DNA from: UBA57 sp963577725
GTDB lineage: Archaea > Thermoproteota > Nitrososphaeria > Nitrososphaerales > UBA57
Length of the DNA stretch: 64,000 bases
Direction of reading: 5' to 3'
Assembly: GCA_047517285.1 (NCBI GenBank)
Contig: JAKZTE010000001.1
Coordinates: 1 to 64,000 of the forward strand
Below the pieces are notes generated by a model. That model ran no database searches. It was not told where the DNA came from and worked only from the letters and a program-made list of their open reading frames with translations. Below are positions 1 through 7,889 of the stretch, one piece after another; positions within the stretch are counted from its first letter, which is position 1; each line of letters begins with the position of its first letter. The position numbers were made by a program, and so were the translations under genes.

Positions 1-276
1 CGCAAAGCCACCAAGACAAAAGCAGCACCAAGGCGTAAGGCAGCAGCTACTAAGAAAGCAGCTCCAAGACGCAAGGTCGCAGCTAAACGTAAAGCAGCAC
101 CAAGGCGTAAGGCAGCAGCTACTAAGAAAGCAGCTCCAAGACGCAAGGCCGCAGCTAAACGTAAAGCAGCTCCAAAACGCAAAGCCACCAAGACAAAAGC
201 AGCACCAAGGCGTAAGGCAGCAGCTACTAAGAAAGCAGCTCCAAGACGCAAGGCCGCAGCTAAACGCAAACGTTAG
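1..276 (+). CDS. C-terminal part of a Lys/Ala/Arg-rich histone H1-like protein (5' truncated by window edge)
   Basis: Frame 1 is open from the first base to a TAG at 274-276, giving 91 residues made almost only of Lys, Arg, Ala, Pro and Thr, with the recurring motif AAPRRKAAA. Such basic low-complexity tails are known from histone H1-like and other DNA-compacting proteins, so a chromatin or nucleic-acid binding role is inferred. No folded domain is visible in this portion; the N-terminus lies outside the window. The same AAPKRKAA motif recurs in the small protein at 61723-61908. A T-rich run follows the stop. The reading frame and composition are seen directly; the function is inference. Confidence 0.8.
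   Translation, partial: RKATKTKAAPRRKAAATKKAAPRRKVAAKRKAAPRRKAAATKKAAPRRKAAAKRKAAPKRKATKTKAAPRRKAAATKKAAPRRKAAAKRKR
1..276 (+). repeat. In-gene direct repeats coding AAPRRKAAA units
   Basis: Bases 1-76 recur without change at 178-253 (period 177 bases, 59 codons), and a related unit starts at 19 and 91 (period 72). All spacings are multiples of three, so the repeats keep the frame of the basic protein. This is protein-level repeat expansion and not a CRISPR array, as there are no unique spacers. Confidence 0.85.
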
Positions 277-325
277 TTTAATCTATACATTAAATTAATT
301 TCGTGTTTCTTGGTAGGATTCTAAA

Positions 326-342
326 TTTTTTTATTTTTTTTT
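326..342. terminator. T-rich terminator between convergent genes
   Basis: A run of 15 T with two A lies 50 bases after the stop of the basic protein and directly before the stop of the convergent lpd gene. Archaeal transcription stops at U-rich tracts, so this is a likely terminator for the plus-strand gene. No hairpin was seen. Confidence 0.5.
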
Positions 343-344
343 AA

Positions 345-1754
345 TTATTCTGACTTAGACTTCTTTATGAACGAATGAACTGATTTATCTAAACTTACTA
401 ATGCAGCTTCAAATAACGCTTCCGTTAATGTTGGATGTGGATGAATTGAACTTTCTATATCTTCAATTTTCATTCCAATATTCAACCCCAATACTCCTTC
501 ACTGATCAATTCTGACGCATTTTTCCCCACTATATGCACTCCTAAAACCTCATGAGTACTGTTATCCACGACTACTTTCGCAAATCCTTTACCATCATCT
601 GATGTCAATGCTCTGGCATTTGCTGCAAATTGGAATTTTCCCACACGAATGTCATATTTCTGTTCCAATGCACTCTCTTCAGTCAATCCCACCGACGCTA
701 TCTCAGGTTCAGTATAAACTGCATAAGGAACATTCTTTATTTGTATATTTGCTGGAATTTTTGCAATATGATAAGCGAGTTTCCGTCCCTGCATGTATGC
801 TTTATGAGCTAACCATGGAGGCCCTACTACGTCCCCAATTGCAAATACATTTGAAACATTTGTCTGCATTTTATCATCTACCTGTATGAATCCATTACTA
901 TTGAATTTTATACCAATCTCTTCTAGTCCTAACTCCTCAACATTCGCACGTCTACCAACTGCTACTAATACTTTCTCAAACTTTTCATTTGATACATTGT
1001 CATTATTCTTTATACTCACAACAACTTCAGATTCTTTACTGATCCCTGTAATTCTTGAATTCAACAAAACCTTTATTCCAATTTTATCTGCTGATCTCTC
1101 AACAACACTTACTAAATCTTGTTCAATACCAGGTAAAAGTTTGTCAGTTATTTCTATAATTGTTACCCGTGTTCCAAATTTTGCCAATGCGGTTCCTAAT
1201 TCTAATCCTATGGCTCCACCTCCAACTATTAACATTGATTTTGGAACTTTATCTAAATCCAGTACATCCTTTGCCGAAATAATTTGGTTACCGTCAAATC
1301 TTAAATCCTCTAAATCTTTTGCACGCGAACCCGTAGCAATTATTATACATTCTGTAGAAATTTCTTTCTTATTTTCTCCGTTTATGACCTCAACTAAATT
1401 TGGGTTTCTTATTTTAGCTGTTCCGAAAACAATTTCAACTCCATAATTTTTACATAATAGATCTATGCCTCCTCTTAATTTTTTTATAATGGAATTTTTC
1501 CACGTCTGAAATGTCTCTAAATCTACTTTTACTGATTCAAATTCTATTCCCTGTATGGATAAATCAGACGTTTTATGATACATATCACTAGTATTGATCA
1601 TAGTTTTCGATGGTATACATCCATAATTCAAACATTCTCCACCAAGTTTATCATTCTCAATTAATGCTACTTTCTGACCTAACTGTGATAATTTTATAGC
1701 AGTTAGATAACCTCCTGGACCCGCCCCTATCACAATAACTTGAAATTCAGCCAA
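345..1754 (-). CDS. lpdA: Dihydrolipoyl dehydrogenase (E3)
   Basis: A 469-residue flavoprotein disulfide reductase that reoxidises dihydrolipoyl groups of 2-oxoacid dehydrogenase or glycine cleavage complexes with NAD+. An FAD-binding GAGPGG motif starts at residue 10, the redox-active pair is Cys41 and Cys46 in CLNYGCIPSK, a second GGGAIGLELG dinucleotide motif lies near residue 178, AIGDV near 315, and the dimer-interface catalytic HPHPTLTE near 440. Length is normal for the family. No E1 or E2 gene is adjacent, so the partner complex is not shown here. The next gene upstream starts 11 bases away, so the two may be co-transcribed. Confidence 0.93.
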   Translation of the reverse strand: MAEFQVIVIGAGPGGYLTAIKLSQLGQKVALIENDKLGGECLNYGCIPSKTMINTSDMYHKTSDLSIQGIEFESVKVDLETFQTWKNSIIKKLRGGIDLLCKNYGVEIVFGTAKIRNPNLVEVINGENKKEISTECIIIATGSRAKDLEDLRFDGNQIISAKDVLDLDKVPKSMLIVGGGAIGLELGTALAKFGTRVTIIEITDKLLPGIEQDLVSVVERSADKIGIKVLLNSRITGISKESEVVVSIKNNDNVSNEKFEKVLVAVGRRANVEELGLEEIGIKFNSNGFIQVDDKMQTNVSNVFAIGDVVGPPWLAHKAYMQGRKLAYHIAKIPANIQIKNVPYAVYTEPEIASVGLTEESALEQKYDIRVGKFQFAANARALTSDDGKGFAKVVVDNSTHEVLGVHIVGKNASELISEGVLGLNIGMKIEDIESSIHPHPTLTEALFEAALVSLDKSVHSFIKKSKSE

Positions 1755-1765
1755 TTCTCACACAT

Positions 1766-3445
1766 CTAGTTTTTATCAATATAACTATATGAATAAATCG
1801 AATATACCAATACAATTGCCGATATTAATACAAATAAAAACTGATTTACACTCAACTCACTATTCCAATTCTGCTCATTATCATCTAATGCCTCAATTGC
1901 AACTCCATCTTCTAAAATAATTCTCTTGACATATTGTTTCCCAGTTAATGGATTAAGATAATTCTCTACAGGGGCAAAGTTATCCTCCAAAACTTTGTAG
2001 GAATTAAATTCTAAAATTCCTTTGTACTCTTTTTCTATTTCTTCTGATAAATCTACTTCAATATTCTCTTGACGTGATAACAACTCAAACTTTGTAACTC
2101 TACTTTCTTTATTTTGAGCAACTACAATTATATTCTGTATTATTCTTTCTTGTTCTGATACAACAGGATATATATGAATATTCGAATAAACACTATCCAT
2201 CGTTTTTAATTCAGATAAAAACAAAGTTGCTGAATCACCATCTATTGAAGTAATGATGTTAGAAATCAATACGCCATCATCTGTCAAATGATCTGATACT
2301 AATTGATGAAATTCTCTTGTCATTAAATGAAAAGGAACATAAGTTTTATCATATGCATCCAGTACAATGATATCGTATTTCTTGTCTGTTTTTCTAAGAA
2401 AAATTCGACCATCATCCGCAGTTATTTCAAGACGTTCATCTTGCGGAACAAAAAAGAACTCTTTCCCTGCACTAATAACGTCTTTATCAATCTCAACGAC
2501 ATCAATACTCATTTCCGGATAATCTGCATGAAACTTCTTTGGTGCAGAAAAACCCCCGCCTCCAATAAACAAAACGTCTTGTGCATCATCTGTGAATAAT
2601 AGTCCTAAATGGAAATATTTAGTATATTCATACACTATTCTATGCCTATCCTCTAGATCCATTGCACTGTGGAAATTATTATCCAAAATTAATGTTCGTA
2701 TATTAGTTACCGAATCATCATGTACTAACAATCTATGATACTGCGTGTCTTTTTCAAATACTACTCCTGCTAACGGCGCTTGTACAAATATCGCAGAATA
2801 CATTGATATACAAATTAAAATTATTGCAATTACTTTGATTTGCTTAGAAATTCCCGCTATTGCAGATATTATTAAAACTACACTGATTGAATATAATATT
2901 ATATCAACACCTACTATTGGAACAAGAATAAACGTTGTTACAAATGTTCCAAAAATACTTCCTACAGTTGATAATGAATACAAATTTCCTGCTGTTTGTC
3001 CAATTGTCTTCATCGATTTTACACTTAATTTTATTGCAAAAGGAGTTACTGCACCTAACAAAAAAGCAGGAGCTAATAAAAACACGATACTAGAAATTAA
3101 CGGCCCATATATTTCACCTATTTTAAATAATAAAATAATTTTGAAAATTTCCGCTGCTAATAATGTAGAAAGTAATGTATAACTTCCTGCGATAAAGATT
3201 AATAAAGAAAATGTTTGATACGAAGCTTTTTGATCAGATCTTTTTCCTCCATAAGAATATCCCGCACTTAATCCAGTTAATGTAATGCCGATTAAACTAC
3301 CCCATACAAACATTGTGTTCCCAAAATATGGAGACATTAACCTACTTCCAAGTAATTCCAAGCCCATTACAGATGCACCGGATATGAACACCTGGAACCG
3401 CAATAAATAGAAAAAATATTTACTATTTGCTATATCATTTGACAT
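1766..3445 (-). CDS. Membrane protein with spermidine synthase-like domain
   Basis: A 559-residue protein. The first 210 or so residues form about seven hydrophobic segments, then a Rossmann-type spermidine synthase/methyltransferase-like domain with a glycine-rich LFIGGGGF motif near residue 290, an acidic VVEID strand end and VLDAYD, and finally a single C-terminal membrane segment near 533-554. This is the architecture of the multi-pass spermidine synthase-like family found in bacteria and archaea; whether these make polyamines is not settled for the family. The aspartates typical of aminopropyl transfer (DAYD) are present. The substrate remains unknown. Confidence 0.75.
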   Translation of the reverse strand: MSNDIANSKYFFYLLRFQVFISGASVMGLELLGSRLMSPYFGNTMFVWGSLIGITLTGLSAGYSYGGKRSDQKASYQTFSLLIFIAGSYTLLSTLLAAEIFKIILLFKIGEIYGPLISSIVFLLAPAFLLGAVTPFAIKLSVKSMKTIGQTAGNLYSLSTVGSIFGTFVTTFILVPIVGVDIILYSISVVLIISAIAGISKQIKVIAIILICISMYSAIFVQAPLAGVVFEKDTQYHRLLVHDDSVTNIRTLILDNNFHSAMDLEDRHRIVYEYTKYFHLGLLFTDDAQDVLFIGGGGFSAPKKFHADYPEMSIDVVEIDKDVISAGKEFFFVPQDERLEITADDGRIFLRKTDKKYDIIVLDAYDKTYVPFHLMTREFHQLVSDHLTDDGVLISNIITSIDGDSATLFLSELKTMDSVYSNIHIYPVVSEQERIIQNIIVVAQNKESRVTKFELLSRQENIEVDLSEEIEKEYKGILEFNSYKVLEDNFAPVENYLNPLTGKQYVKRIILEDGVAIEALDDNEQNWNSELSVNQFLFVLISAIVLVYSIYSYSYIDKN

Positions 3446-3480
3446 TACTATTCATCTCTTAATCTAACTTGAAAAATCTT

Positions 3481-3864
3481 TTATTTACGCCTACTAGAAC
3501 AAAGTGGACAGTCTTTTACCGTATGATCATTCTCCAATTCTTGGTGTAAATCATATATTATTCCTTGTTCACGAATAAATTTCAATGCAATTTCAAACTT
3601 CTCACCCACAATAATCTCACTACTTTCATTCATAATGGCATCAGCTATTTGTTCTGAATATGTTTGAATACGATTTGTGATCAAATACAATTCAATATTT
3701 CCCCTACTACGGTTCATATAATTACTGATTGTTGCCTGTGTAATACCCATTTTCTTTGCAGATTGCTGCTGCGTTAATTCATATTTATCAATCAATATTT
3801 TTGCCACGGTTGTACGTAGAAAAGGAATTACTGCCTGAGCCTCTACCTCACTATGAAGAAGCAT
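3481..3864 (-). CDS. Small HTH transcriptional regulator with C-terminal CxxC
   Basis: A 127-residue protein. Residues 20-55 form a helix-turn-helix of the Cro/XRE kind (TQQQSAKKMGITQATISNYM), followed by a helical region and a C-terminal DLHQELEN...CPLC segment that may bind a metal. It resembles the archaeal COG2522 type of predicted regulators. A clear paralogue lies at 25570-26007, sharing the N-terminus, HTH and end motif; here the first Cys of the paralogue's Cys-x2-His motif is replaced by Tyr. It is transcribed toward the spermidine synthase-like gene, 35 bases away, and may be its operon mate. The target is unknown. Confidence 0.75.
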   Translation of the reverse strand: MLLHSEVEAQAVIPFLRTTVAKILIDKYELTQQQSAKKMGITQATISNYMNRSRGNIELYLITNRIQTYSEQIADAIMNESSEIIVGEKFEIALKFIREQGIIYDLHQELENDHTVKDCPLCSSRRK

Positions 3865-3959
3865 AGATATCTTGTAATTTTATACTATTTATAGAATCTG
3901 ATTAAAAAATACCTATAATACTATAACAATTAAATAACTTTCTCCTTTCATCATATCAG

Positions 3960-4057
3960 GGGCGCGTCGTCTAGCCAGAGTTGATTAAACTCCTAGAATG
4001 GTTTAGGACATCGCCTTGACATGGCGAAGGTCCCCGGTTCAAATCCGGGCGTGCCCA
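3960..4057 (+). tRNA. tRNA-Val(GAC) with a 22-base D-loop intron
   Basis: The acceptor arms GGGCGCG and CGTGCCC pair (one G-U), discriminator A4057, T-arm GGTTCAAATCC, and anticodon arm TCGCC-TTGACAT-GGCGA giving anticodon GAC. An insertion of 22 bases at 3977-3998 lies in the D-loop, between about positions 17 and 18. It forms an exact bulge-helix-bulge: central helix CTAG/CTAG, bulges CCA and AAT, inner hairpin GAGTT/AACTC. Cutting after the second base of each bulge leaves a normal 76-base tRNA with AGCC-TGG in the D-loop. CCA is not encoded. The gene ends one base before the stop of the convergent LLM gene. Confidence 0.93.
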
Positions 4058-4885
4058 CTATTTATTATAAGATGAAATAACATCCATAAACTCTCTTAAT
4101 TTTTGTTTAATATCTTCTGATTCATATCTTAATAACCCGATAAAATATTCACAACCAACTAATTCAAATTCCTCGACTACTTTGTTTACATCATAAGATT
4201 CCATGTCTCTATGATCATAATAAGTCAAACAAATATTTTTTTTAGAAATTTCTTTAATATATTTTACACGCTCTGAATAATCTTTGGACGATATTCCTAC
4301 AGGTATCCATGCCGATCCATACTCAGTCATTAATTTTAACATCTTATTTCCAGTTGTGCCAAACCATAATTCTGGAAATGGTTTCTGAATAGGCTTTGGC
4401 TGTAAAATCGCATTCTCAACCTTATAATATTTTCCACTAAAATTTACTATCCCTCCTGTCCAAAGTTTTTCCATAATTTCTAATCCTTCTACAGTTTTCT
4501 CATAACGAACCCTCGAATCATCCCATGTACTATATGCATCAAATTCTGGTTTATGCCATCCTGCACCTACTCCTAGGATGACTCTACCGTCTGAAATATT
4601 ATCAACAGATGAAACAATCTTTGCTAATTGTTGTGGTGGCCGAAAAGGAATGGGTGTTACACATGTTCCAATTTTTATTTTTGTTGTGTTCGCAGCTATA
4701 AACGATAACAACGTCCATGCATCTATCGTGTTGTTGCTCTCAATACCATACTTTTCTGGAAGCATATAATGATCCCACACCAATAAAGAAGAAATTCCCG
4801 CTTCTTCAATCAGAGGTAATATTTCTAGTAATTTATTCTTCCAATTCTTACCAATTGTAACGGGTATGGATAATCCAAATTTCAA
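4058..4885 (-). CDS. LLM-class (probably F420-dependent) oxidoreductase
   Basis: A 275-residue TIM-barrel protein of the luciferase-like monooxygenase superfamily: N-terminal FGLSIPVTIG, LLVWDHYMLP near residue 35, GTCVTPIPFRPP near 77, and the family signature RVILGVGAGWHKPEF near 97-111. In archaea such proteins generally use coenzyme F420 rather than FMN; that is family knowledge and not visible here. The substrate cannot be told. The gene lies 12 bases downstream of msrA on the same strand, and its stop abuts the tRNA-Val gene. Confidence 0.82.
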   Translation of the reverse strand: MKFGLSIPVTIGKNWKNKLLEILPLIEEAGISSLLVWDHYMLPEKYGIESNNTIDAWTLLSFIAANTTKIKIGTCVTPIPFRPPQQLAKIVSSVDNISDGRVILGVGAGWHKPEFDAYSTWDDSRVRYEKTVEGLEIMEKLWTGGIVNFSGKYYKVENAILQPKPIQKPFPELWFGTTGNKMLKLMTEYGSAWIPVGISSKDYSERVKYIKEISKKNICLTYYDHRDMESYDVNKVVEEFELVGCEYFIGLLRYESEDIKQKLREFMDVISSYNK

Positions 4886-4897
4886 TTTACTACACGC

Positions 4898-5368
4898 TCA
4901 TATTGACCCGAATATGGATCCCTTTTTTTTAAAATAATTCTGATGATAGCCTTCTGCTTTATAATATTCTTTTATAGGCTGCACCTCAGTTACTATCGAA
5001 TCATAAAACTTTCCTGATTTATCCATCTTAATCATCGAATCTCTTGCTAAATTTTCTTGTTCATCATTAAAATAATATATAACAGAACGATATTGATGGC
5101 CGATATCAGGACCTTGCCTATCTTTTGTAGTTGGATCGTGACACGCCCAAAACACACTCAATAACTCTGAATATGTTACAACCTTCGGATCATAATCTAT
5201 CTCAACTACTTCTGCATGGCCTGTGTTACCCGTACATACTTGTTCATAACTCGGGCTGTTAGTATCTCCTCCAGAATAACCTACCGATGTCGATGACACA
5301 CCTTTTACTTTGTTAAACCTGTCTTGAATGTGCCAAAAACAACCTGCTCCAAAAACCGCTTTTTCCAA
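4898..5368 (-). CDS. msrA: Peptide-methionine (S)-S-oxide reductase
   Basis: A 156-residue MsrA that repairs oxidised methionine (S-epimer). The catalytic Cys10 sits in GAGCFW, followed by GYSGG near residue 32, GHAEVVEIDYDP near 50, and the FWACHDPTTKDRQGPD block near 72. There is no clear C-terminal resolving cysteine, so recycling may use an external thiol. An msrB gene is present elsewhere (47456-47851), so both epimers can be reduced. Start ATG is the only one before the conserved motif. Confidence 0.93.
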   Translation of the reverse strand: MEKAVFGAGCFWHIQDRFNKVKGVSSTSVGYSGGDTNSPSYEQVCTGNTGHAEVVEIDYDPKVVTYSELLSVFWACHDPTTKDRQGPDIGHQYRSVIYYFNDEQENLARDSMIKMDKSGKFYDSIVTEVQPIKEYYKAEGYHQNYFKKKGSIFGSI

Positions 5369-5485
5369 ACTATCACTTGTTATTTTCTTGTATTTCCATC
5401 ATATAATTTATTCGAAATATTTTCAATTAAATTCAGAACTATGCAAAAATATAAAAGAAGTAATACGGCAACATAATCGATAACA

Positions 5486-6415
5486 ATGGGATATGATCCC
5501 TCTTCTTACGAAAGAGCACCTGAAAATGACGAAAATACTTCAGATAACCCACAAAACACCGAAGAGCCTAACTCACTATCTCCGAAGATTGTTTTTGTCG
5601 TTGTTGGTTTGCTAATCGGCCTAGCACTTGGATATGGCGCCGCACAGTTATTTACAGATGATTCAGAACCTGTTCCTGTTGAAATTCCTATCGACAAATC
5701 AAATAATGAAGAATTAAACAAATTACAAACTAATCTCGATAAAGCAAATTCCGAAATTCTTATTCTTGAAGGCAGACTGACTAGTTTTGATGAAACTAGA
5801 GATTCACTTGCCAAAACACAGAACAATCTCGACGAAATTAACCGAGAACTTCTAGAAAGTACAAATAAATTTAATACTTATGAAAAAACCATTGAAGATT
5901 TACAGAATGAACTCATAGATATTCAAGCAGATCTTACAAATGCAAACGAAAGAATAAATGAATTATTAACCGTAGAAAGCCCACCAGCAGACCCTGCACC
6001 AGATCCTGAACCTGCAGCAGCAGACCCTGCACCAGATCCTGAACCTGCAGCAGCAATAGACGAAAAAATCATATTGGGTGAAATATCATTAGTATACGGT
6101 ACCTCATTAATTCCTATTCTTGATCCAACTCCAATTGGCGAATCTATCACTATTGAGACAGAAATTACAAATATTTCTGATGAAAGAATAACCACTTCTT
6201 GGCTTGCCACTGTCACAAATGCCGACACTGGCGAATTTATTACTGAAATCTTTGTATTTAATATACAAGTCGACGCAGGAAAATCGGCAACACTTGGCAA
6301 TAGCTGGACTCCTACCTCTGCCGGACAATTTAAAATTGAAGTAGTCGCAGTTGATAATCTCGCAGATAAAAATCCACTCTCCCTAACTCAAAGCAAAGTT
6401 ATTACAGTAGGATAA
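5486..6415 (+). CDS. Membrane-anchored coiled-coil protein with Pro/Asp/Ala hinge and C-terminal beta domain
   Basis: A 309-residue protein of unknown function. Residues 1-32 are acidic and polar, a single hydrophobic segment (VFVVVGLLIGLALGYGAAQLF) follows near 35-57, then a heptad-like coiled coil to about 160, a hinge with two ADPAPDPEPAA units near 168-190, and an approximately 115-residue C-terminal domain with beta-strand character that ends ...SKVITVG. The C-terminal part resembles CARDB/Ig-like adhesion domains (inference). The layout suggests an N-in, C-out surface protein. It is followed 15 bases later by the yjbQ-like gene on the same strand. Confidence 0.75.
   Translation: MGYDPSSYERAPENDENTSDNPQNTEEPNSLSPKIVFVVVGLLIGLALGYGAAQLFTDDSEPVPVEIPIDKSNNEELNKLQTNLDKANSEILILEGRLTSFDETRDSLAKTQNNLDEINRELLESTNKFNTYEKTIEDLQNELIDIQADLTNANERINELLTVESPPADPAPDPEPAAADPAPDPEPAAAIDEKIILGEISLVYGTSLIPILDPTPIGESITIETEITNISDERITTSWLATVTNADTGEFITEIFVFNIQVDAGKSATLGNSWTPTSAGQFKIEVVAVDNLADKNPLSLTQSKVITVG
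5987..6052 (+). repeat. Two 33-base tandem repeats
   Basis: The 33-base unit starting GCAGACCCTGCACC occurs at 5987-6019 and again at 6020-6052. It codes the ADPAPDPEPAA hinge of the anchored coiled-coil protein and keeps the frame. Confidence 0.85.
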
Positions 6416-6430
6416 ATTATCTAAATAATA

Positions 6431-6850
6431 ATGAATATAATCACCAAAGAGATTACAATTAAAACAAAACATGAGAATCAGATGATTGATTTATCTGATG
6501 ATATAAACTCAGAAATTAAATCTTCTGGACTTGAAACAGGTATAGTGACTATATTTACTCGACATTCTACAGGTGCTATTACAACAATTGAATATGAACC
6601 CGGCTTAGAGAAAGACTTTCCCGCAATGCTAAAAAGAATTGCACCTGATGATATTTTCTATGAACATGAAAATACCTGGCATGACGGAAACGGACGATCA
6701 CATGTAAAAGCTTCATTGATAGGTTCTAGTATTACTGTTCCGTTCAAAGATCAAAAATTACTTCTCGGCCAATGGCAACATGTTATATTTCTTGAATGCA
6801 ATATTGAGGGTCGAGACAGACAAATTGTTTTTCAAATGATTGGAAATTAA
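6431..6850 (+). CDS. YjbQ/UPF0047 family protein
   Basis: A 139-residue single-domain protein of the YjbQ family. The family hallmarks are present: FTRHSTGAITTIEYEPGLEKD near residue 42-62, HNTWHDGNGRSH-like segment (EHENTWHDGNGRSHVKASLIG) near 78-98, and the C-terminal GQWQHVIFLECN. Some family members have weak thiamine-phosphate synthase activity, and the conserved histidines may bind metal; the physiological role is not established. It probably shares a transcript with the coiled-coil protein 15 bases upstream. Confidence 0.88.
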   Translation: MNIITKEITIKTKHENQMIDLSDDINSEIKSSGLETGIVTIFTRHSTGAITTIEYEPGLEKDFPAMLKRIAPDDIFYEHENTWHDGNGRSHVKASLIGSSITVPFKDQKLLLGQWQHVIFLECNIEGRDRQIVFQMIGN

Positions 6851-6854
6851 TAAA

Positions 6855-7865
6855 CTATTCCTGAAAATTCTTTGATAATTTTTTTGCAGCTTCTTCAGGT
6901 AAAATTTTATTCACCTGAATATTGGAAGATATCTCTAATCCCGTCTTTGTTTCTATTCTAGGATAAATCTCAATATGCCAATGAATCTGTTTCGATGTTT
7001 TCTTTTCTGGCGAAGAATGTATAACTAAATTAAATGCAACTATTCCTAAAGTTTTAGTTAACGATTCTATGCTTTTATGAATCATTTCTGATAGCTCCGA
7101 TATTCCTTTCTGAGTAAATTTTACAAAACTAACCTCATGATGACGTGGAAATATCCAACATTCATAAGGATGTTTAGACGCCCAAGGCGCAAACACGACA
7201 AAATTCTCCGTTTTCCCTATAATACGTTTACTAGATTCTTCCTCTTTTATTATCGCGCACATTGGACAAATGCCTTTCTCTCTTAGCGGTTTCTTCATAA
7301 ATTTTGCCTCAGATTCAATTACTGGCGGAACAGTGGGTAAACTTACAATTTGTAAATGCGGATGTTCAATCTCTGCACCTGCTTTCACTCCATGGTTCAT
7401 GTACACTGCTACATATGAAACATGTTTTTTCGAATACAACCACCGTGATTTGTCCTGCACTGCAGTTAGAATAGTTGTCCATTGTTCACTATCTATTTCC
7501 GATACATCAATTGTATGTTTCTGACTCAATACTACAACATAATGATGTCCTATTGCTGGTTCACTATACTGTGGATAATCACTAAATATTCTCTCCTCAT
7601 CAGGATTGACAATCGCATCTTTGTTTAAAAACACCCTTACCGTCCAATCCTTTACAAAACTTTCATCTTCATCTACTAATTTTGCTAATGTACCTTCCTT
7701 TGAAATTAATACCAAATCTGCAGGGCCAGTTATGTGTTCGTTTCCAGGACAATATGGACAGTCTTTCTTTTTTACAACTTTCTTTAACTTCTTGATTTTA
7801 TCGGGCTTCTCATTAGTAAATAAAACAAAACTCTCAGAAAAATAGTCTTTTCGTACTTTTGACAA
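6855..7865 (-). CDS. galT: Galactose-1-phosphate uridylyltransferase-like protein (HIT superfamily)
   Basis: A 336-residue protein that in its family transfers a nucleotidyl group between UDP-glucose and galactose-1-phosphate (Leloir pathway) or related sugars. Seen: CPYCPGNEHIT near residue 36 and CPMC near 200 (likely zinc ligands), the active-site like HPHLQIV motif near 172-178, and a second half motif IHWHIEIYPR near 305. The active-site triad reads HPHLQ, where HPHGQ is the commoner form. No galK or galE is adjacent, so the sugar substrate is uncertain; related ADP-glucose phosphorylases share this fold. Confidence 0.82.
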   Translation of the reverse strand: MSKVRKDYFSESFVLFTNEKPDKIKKLKKVVKKKDCPYCPGNEHITGPADLVLISKEGTLAKLVDEDESFVKDWTVRVFLNKDAIVNPDEERIFSDYPQYSEPAIGHHYVVVLSQKHTIDVSEIDSEQWTTILTAVQDKSRWLYSKKHVSYVAVYMNHGVKAGAEIEHPHLQIVSLPTVPPVIESEAKFMKKPLREKGICPMCAIIKEEESSKRIIGKTENFVVFAPWASKHPYECWIFPRHHEVSFVKFTQKGISELSEMIHKSIESLTKTLGIVAFNLVIHSSPEKKTSKQIHWHIEIYPRIETKTGLEISSNIQVNKILPEEAAKKLSKNFQE

Positions 7866-7889
7866 ATTATCTCACCAATACTAACATGA

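Noticed and set aside
1..276. Regular repeats that might be a CRISPR array
   Set aside because: Copies overlap and keep codon frame, there are no unique spacers, and the translation is one basic low-complexity protein.
886..1446. Long plus-strand frame (186 residues) inside lpdA
   Set aside because: It is antisense to a fully conserved enzyme and shows only the Ser/Thr/Asn-rich composition of a shadow frame.
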